DNA of 7,254 nucleotides from Chlorobium sp. (GTDB taxonomy: Bacteria > Bacteroidota > Chlorobiia > Chlorobiales > Chlorobiaceae): positions 1-7,254 of the forward strand of contig JANQGE010000012.1 of assembly GCA_028277485.1 (NCBI GenBank), written 5' to 3'. The notes under the pieces were generated by a model. That model was not told the DNA's origin. It did not search any database and saw nothing but the letters and a program-made list of their open reading frames with translations. The position numbers and the translations under genes are program-made. Each line of letters starts with the position of its first letter. Position 1 is the stretch's first letter. Positions 5,587 to 7,254 of this stretch are shown here, piece after piece.

Positions 5587-6888
5587 ATGTTGTCGCGGGA
5601 TCTTGACGAGGGACAGTCACGACCAAGGGTGATCATCTATTCGGGCAAGGGCGGAACAGGCAAAACCACTATTTCGTCGTCCACTGCTGTGGCTTTGGCA
5701 AGGAAGAACAAGCGGGTGCTTATCATGTCTTCCGACCCGGCTCATTCACTCTCTGATGTATTCGACATTCCTGTAAGCCGGAACGAACCTCAGAAAATCG
5801 AGAAAAATCTGTACGGTCTTGAAGTCGATACGATTCATGAACTGAAGAAAAACATGTCCGGGTTTCAGAAGTTTGTTTCTTCATCCTACCAGAATCAGGG
5901 GATTGACAGCGGAATGGCTTCCGAGCTGACGACACAGCCCGGGCTTGACGAGATCTTTGCGCTGAGCAGGCTTGTTGATGAAGCGCAGTCAGGGAAGTGG
6001 GATGCGGTTGTGCTCGATACTTCTCCTACCGGCAATACGCTCAGGCTTCTTGCCTACCCTGAAATTATTATCGGGGGTAATATGGGCAAGCAGTTTTTCA
6101 AGCTTTACAAGAGCATGTCATCCCTCGCCCGCCCGATGAATAAGAATTCAATTCCTGATGAGGAGTTTTTCAATGAAGTCAATGTCCTGCTGAAACAGAT
6201 GGAGGACATCAACAAGTTCATTCTCAGCCCGGAAGTTACTTTCAGGCTGGTTCTGAACCCTGAAAAACTTTCGATTCTCGAGACAAAAAGAGCATATACT
6301 TTTGTTCACCTCTACGGAATCAATATCGACGGTATTGTCATCAACAAGATCCTGCCGACGTCGAAAACGGTGGGCGAGTATTTCGAGTTCTGGGCAGATT
6401 TGCACAGTAAGTACCTGATGGAAATCGATAACTCGTTCTATCCGACGCCGGTATTTCGGTGTCAACTGCAGCGCACGGAACCTATCGGGCCGGATGCCCT
6501 GCATGAGGTCAGTAAATTGGTATATGGCGACCAGTCGCCTGACAAAGTCTATTATTCCGGGAAAAATTTCTGGATCGAGAGCAAAAAAAGTGCACATGCG
6601 GAAGAGCATCTCGAAATTCTCTGTATCCGGATTCCTTTCCTGAAAGAGGCCGAAAATGTTGAGGTGAAGCGGATGGGAACCGATATCGTTGTAACGGTTG
6701 ACCGGGCCCAGCGTATCATTACACTTCCGCGCGCGCTTTACAGTCTGGAAATGGAAAAATATGTCAGGGAGGACGATCTTTTGAGGTTACTGTTCAGAGA
6801 GATTCCCGTTGACAAAGAGGATATGGAGCTGAACGTGAACAAAAATGTGCTGAACAAACTTCGTTCTTTGAGGAAAATGAAATTCTGA
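5587..6888 (+). CDS. ArsA/Get3-like ATPase with HSP20-like C-terminal domain
   Basis: A 433-residue single-ATPase-domain protein of the ArsA/Get3 (SIMIBI P-loop) family. Visible motifs are the deviant Walker A KGGTGKTT (21-28, signature lysine K21), switch I SSDPAHSLSDVF (48-59), switch II LDTSPTGNTLRLL (143-155), and VLNPEKLSILETKRAYTF followed by VINKILP in the nucleotide-base region. After about residue 338 comes a beta-rich segment, LEILCIRIPFLK through ITLPRALYSL, which fits the HSP20-like domain found in many bacterial ArsA homologues. Only two cysteines exist (C292, C346). The metalloid-binding cysteines of true arsenite pumps and the Get3 CxxC are absent, and no arsB or arsR is nearby, so arsenite efflux is unlikely. 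The usual DTAPTGHT is DTSPTGNT here. It probably acts as a cytosolic ATP-driven chaperone or targeting factor, client unknown. It lies 93 bp after aat and is followed at once by a repeat block. Confidence 0.9.
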   Translation: MLSRDLDEGQSRPRVIIYSGKGGTGKTTISSSTAVALARKNKRVLIMSSDPAHSLSDVFDIPVSRNEPQKIEKNLYGLEVDTIHELKKNMSGFQKFVSSSYQNQGIDSGMASELTTQPGLDEIFALSRLVDEAQSGKWDAVVLDTSPTGNTLRLLAYPEIIIGGNMGKQFFKLYKSMSSLARPMNKNSIPDEEFFNEVNVLLKQMEDINKFILSPEVTFRLVLNPEKLSILETKRAYTFVHLYGINIDGIVINKILPTSKTVGEYFEFWADLHSKYLMEIDNSFYPTPVFRCQLQRTEPIGPDALHEVSKLVYGDQSPDKVYYSGKNFWIESKKSAHAEEHLEILCIRIPFLKEAENVEVKRMGTDIVVTVDRAQRIITLPRALYSLEMEKYVREDDLLRLLFREIPVDKEDMELNVNKNVLNKLRSLRKMKF

Positions 6889-6901
6889 CCTGAATAATTC
6901 A
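6889..6901. repeat. 13-bp inverted repeat, left arm
   Basis: CCTGAATAATTCA, directly after the arsA TGA. The inner 11 bases (TGAAT-A-ATTCA) are themselves a palindrome around one central base, so this could be a dispersed short repeat or a binding site rather than a transposon end. Confidence 0.7.
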
Positions 6902-6922
6902 CCAAAGGAAGAAAAAAACTTA

Positions 6923-6962
6923 ATCGGGAATCGGGGTCGGGATCGGGTTTCGGGATCGAAAG
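6923..6962. repeat. TCGGG-based heptad tract
   Basis: Units ATCGGGA and ATCGGGG, then a 5-base TCGGG, then ATCGGGT, TTCGGGA and TCGAAAG. The period is 7 with one slip of two bases. It contains ATCGGGAATCG (6923-6933), the inverse of CGATTCCCGAT at 1343-1353 and 7170-7180. Confidence 0.6.
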
Positions 6963-6967
6963 GGAAT

Positions 6968-6997
6968 CAGTTGGCAGTTTTCAGTAGGCAGTTGGCA
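6968..6997. repeat. CAGTTGG heptad tract
   Basis: Four adjoining heptads CAGTTGG, CAGTTTT, CAGTAGG and CAGTTGG, then CA. The CAGT core is constant and the last three bases vary. Confidence 0.75.
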
Positions 6998-7028
6998 AGG
7001 GGGGAGGATCCTGCGGTAGGGGCATAGT

Positions 7029-7056
7029 GCTTGGTTCTCAGTTCTGAGTCCTTAGT
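7029..7056. repeat. Degenerate heptad tract ending in AGT
   Basis: Units GCTTGGT, TCTCAGT, TCTGAGT and CCTTAGT keep a 7-bp register with a shared final GT. More decayed than the neighbouring tracts. Confidence 0.5.
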
Positions 7057-7084
7057 TGAGGATTACAGAGAAGAGTTTTCATTA

Positions 7085-7119
7085 CTCAGCACTCGTTGCT
7101 CATTGCTCAGCACTAAGAA
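7085..7119. repeat. CTCAGCA heptad tract
   Basis: Five adjoining heptads CTCAGCA, CTCGTTG, CTCATTG, CTCAGCA and CTAAGAA. The first and fourth are identical, and CT begins every unit. Confidence 0.7.
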
Positions 7120-7141
7120 GAAGAACTTTCACGTAAGTAAA

Positions 7142-7162
7142 GCAGTTTGCAGTGGGCAAAAG
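7142..7162. repeat. GCAGTTT heptad tract
   Basis: Three adjoining heptads GCAGTTT, GCAGTGG and GCAAAAG, sharing GCA at the same register. Confidence 0.5.
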
Positions 7163-7189
7163 GGAAAATCGATTCCCGATACCGATAGC

Positions 7190-7209
7190 GACGGCGAACC
7201 CCGAAAGAA
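7190..7209. repeat. 20-bp dispersed repeat, copy 2
   Basis: GACGGCGAACCCCGAAAGAA is identical to 3782-3801 and in the same orientation. It lies 32 bp before the right arm of the inverted repeat. Confidence 0.75.
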
Positions 7210-7241
7210 GAACAATCGGGGGTCGGGTGTTTGAACTCTCA

Positions 7242-7254
7242 TGAATTATTCAGG
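7242..7254. repeat. 13-bp inverted repeat, right arm
   Basis: TGAATTATTCAGG, exact inverse of 6889-6901. It forms the last 13 bases of the window, so its outer flank cannot be seen. Confidence 0.7.

Larger units (their letters stand above)
6889..7254. repeat. Non-coding repeat block bounded by a 13-bp inverted repeat
   Basis: A 366-bp gene-free block starting on the base after the arsA stop codon. Its ends are CCTGAATAATTCA (6889-6901) and the exact inverse TGAATTATTCAGG (7242-7254). Inside are five tracts of different sequence that all repeat every 7 bp, plus a 20-bp sequence shared with 3782-3801 and an 11-bp sequence shared with the spacer before uvrD. A 67-codon open frame (7031-7234) crosses it but runs through the repeats and is not credible. 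No terminator for arsA is visible before or within the block. The right arm ends exactly at the window edge, so the unit may continue. Confidence 0.7.

Noticed and set aside
5587..6888. Annotation as an arsenite-transporting ATPase arsA
   Set aside because: The arsenite-binding cysteines and the second ATPase half are missing, and there is no ars operon context.
6923..7119. Repeat block considered as a CRISPR array
   Set aside because: Units are 7 bp, directly adjoining, and differ between tracts. There is no repeat-spacer alternation and no cas gene.
7031..7234. A 67-codon open frame at the right end
   Set aside because: It runs through the heptad tracts and the dispersed 20-bp repeat, and has no ribosome binding site or family likeness.

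Overview
The window looks like part of a green sulfur bacterial chromosome (Chlorobiaceae, in the Chlorobium/Prosthecochloris range). This rests on protein resemblance recalled from memory: an ArsA-type ATPase with a C-terminal HSP20-like domain, a short leucyl/phenylalanyl-tRNA transferase, and degenerate tandem-repeat spacers of a kind I associate with these genomes. It is an inference, not a database result. Base composition is near 50% GC. There are no tRNA, rRNA or CRISPR features.

Region 1 (1 to about 1290) is a nearly complete insertion sequence of the IS110 family, on the minus strand. It has an intact 353-residue DEDD/serine transposase and a short subterminal inverted repeat (CCTCACGA at 15-22, TCGTGAGG at 1273-1280). 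The longer non-coding stretch lies downstream of the transposase, the layout of the IS1111 subgroup. That stretch (23-148) is where a bridge RNA would be encoded. The transposase leader can pair with its own ribosome binding site.

Region 2 (about 1291-1554) is a gene-free spacer. It holds two 7-bp tandem-repeat tracts, a convincing plus-strand rho-independent terminator (1446-1478) with no gene before it in this window, and a 9-bp tandem duplication just ahead of uvrD.

Region 3 (1555-6888) carries four plus-strand genes: a UvrD/PcrA DNA helicase; a GT-B glycosyltransferase of the MJ1255/VC2487 type; Aat, the leucyl/phenylalanyl-tRNA--protein transferase of the N-degron pathway; and a single-domain ArsA/Get3-like ATPase. 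The gaps are 81, 9 and 93 bp, so the glycosyltransferase and aat are almost certainly cotranscribed and the rest plausibly so. The genes share no single pathway; this looks like a housekeeping cluster.

Region 4 (6889-7254) is a 366-bp non-coding block that begins at the first base after the arsA stop codon. It is bounded by a perfect 13-bp inverted repeat and is built largely of several unrelated tracts that all repeat with a 7-bp period. It also contains a 20-bp sequence found exactly in the uvrD-glycosyltransferase gap. The main points for a second look are the heptad-repeat block, the transposase leader structure and the candidate bridge RNA.
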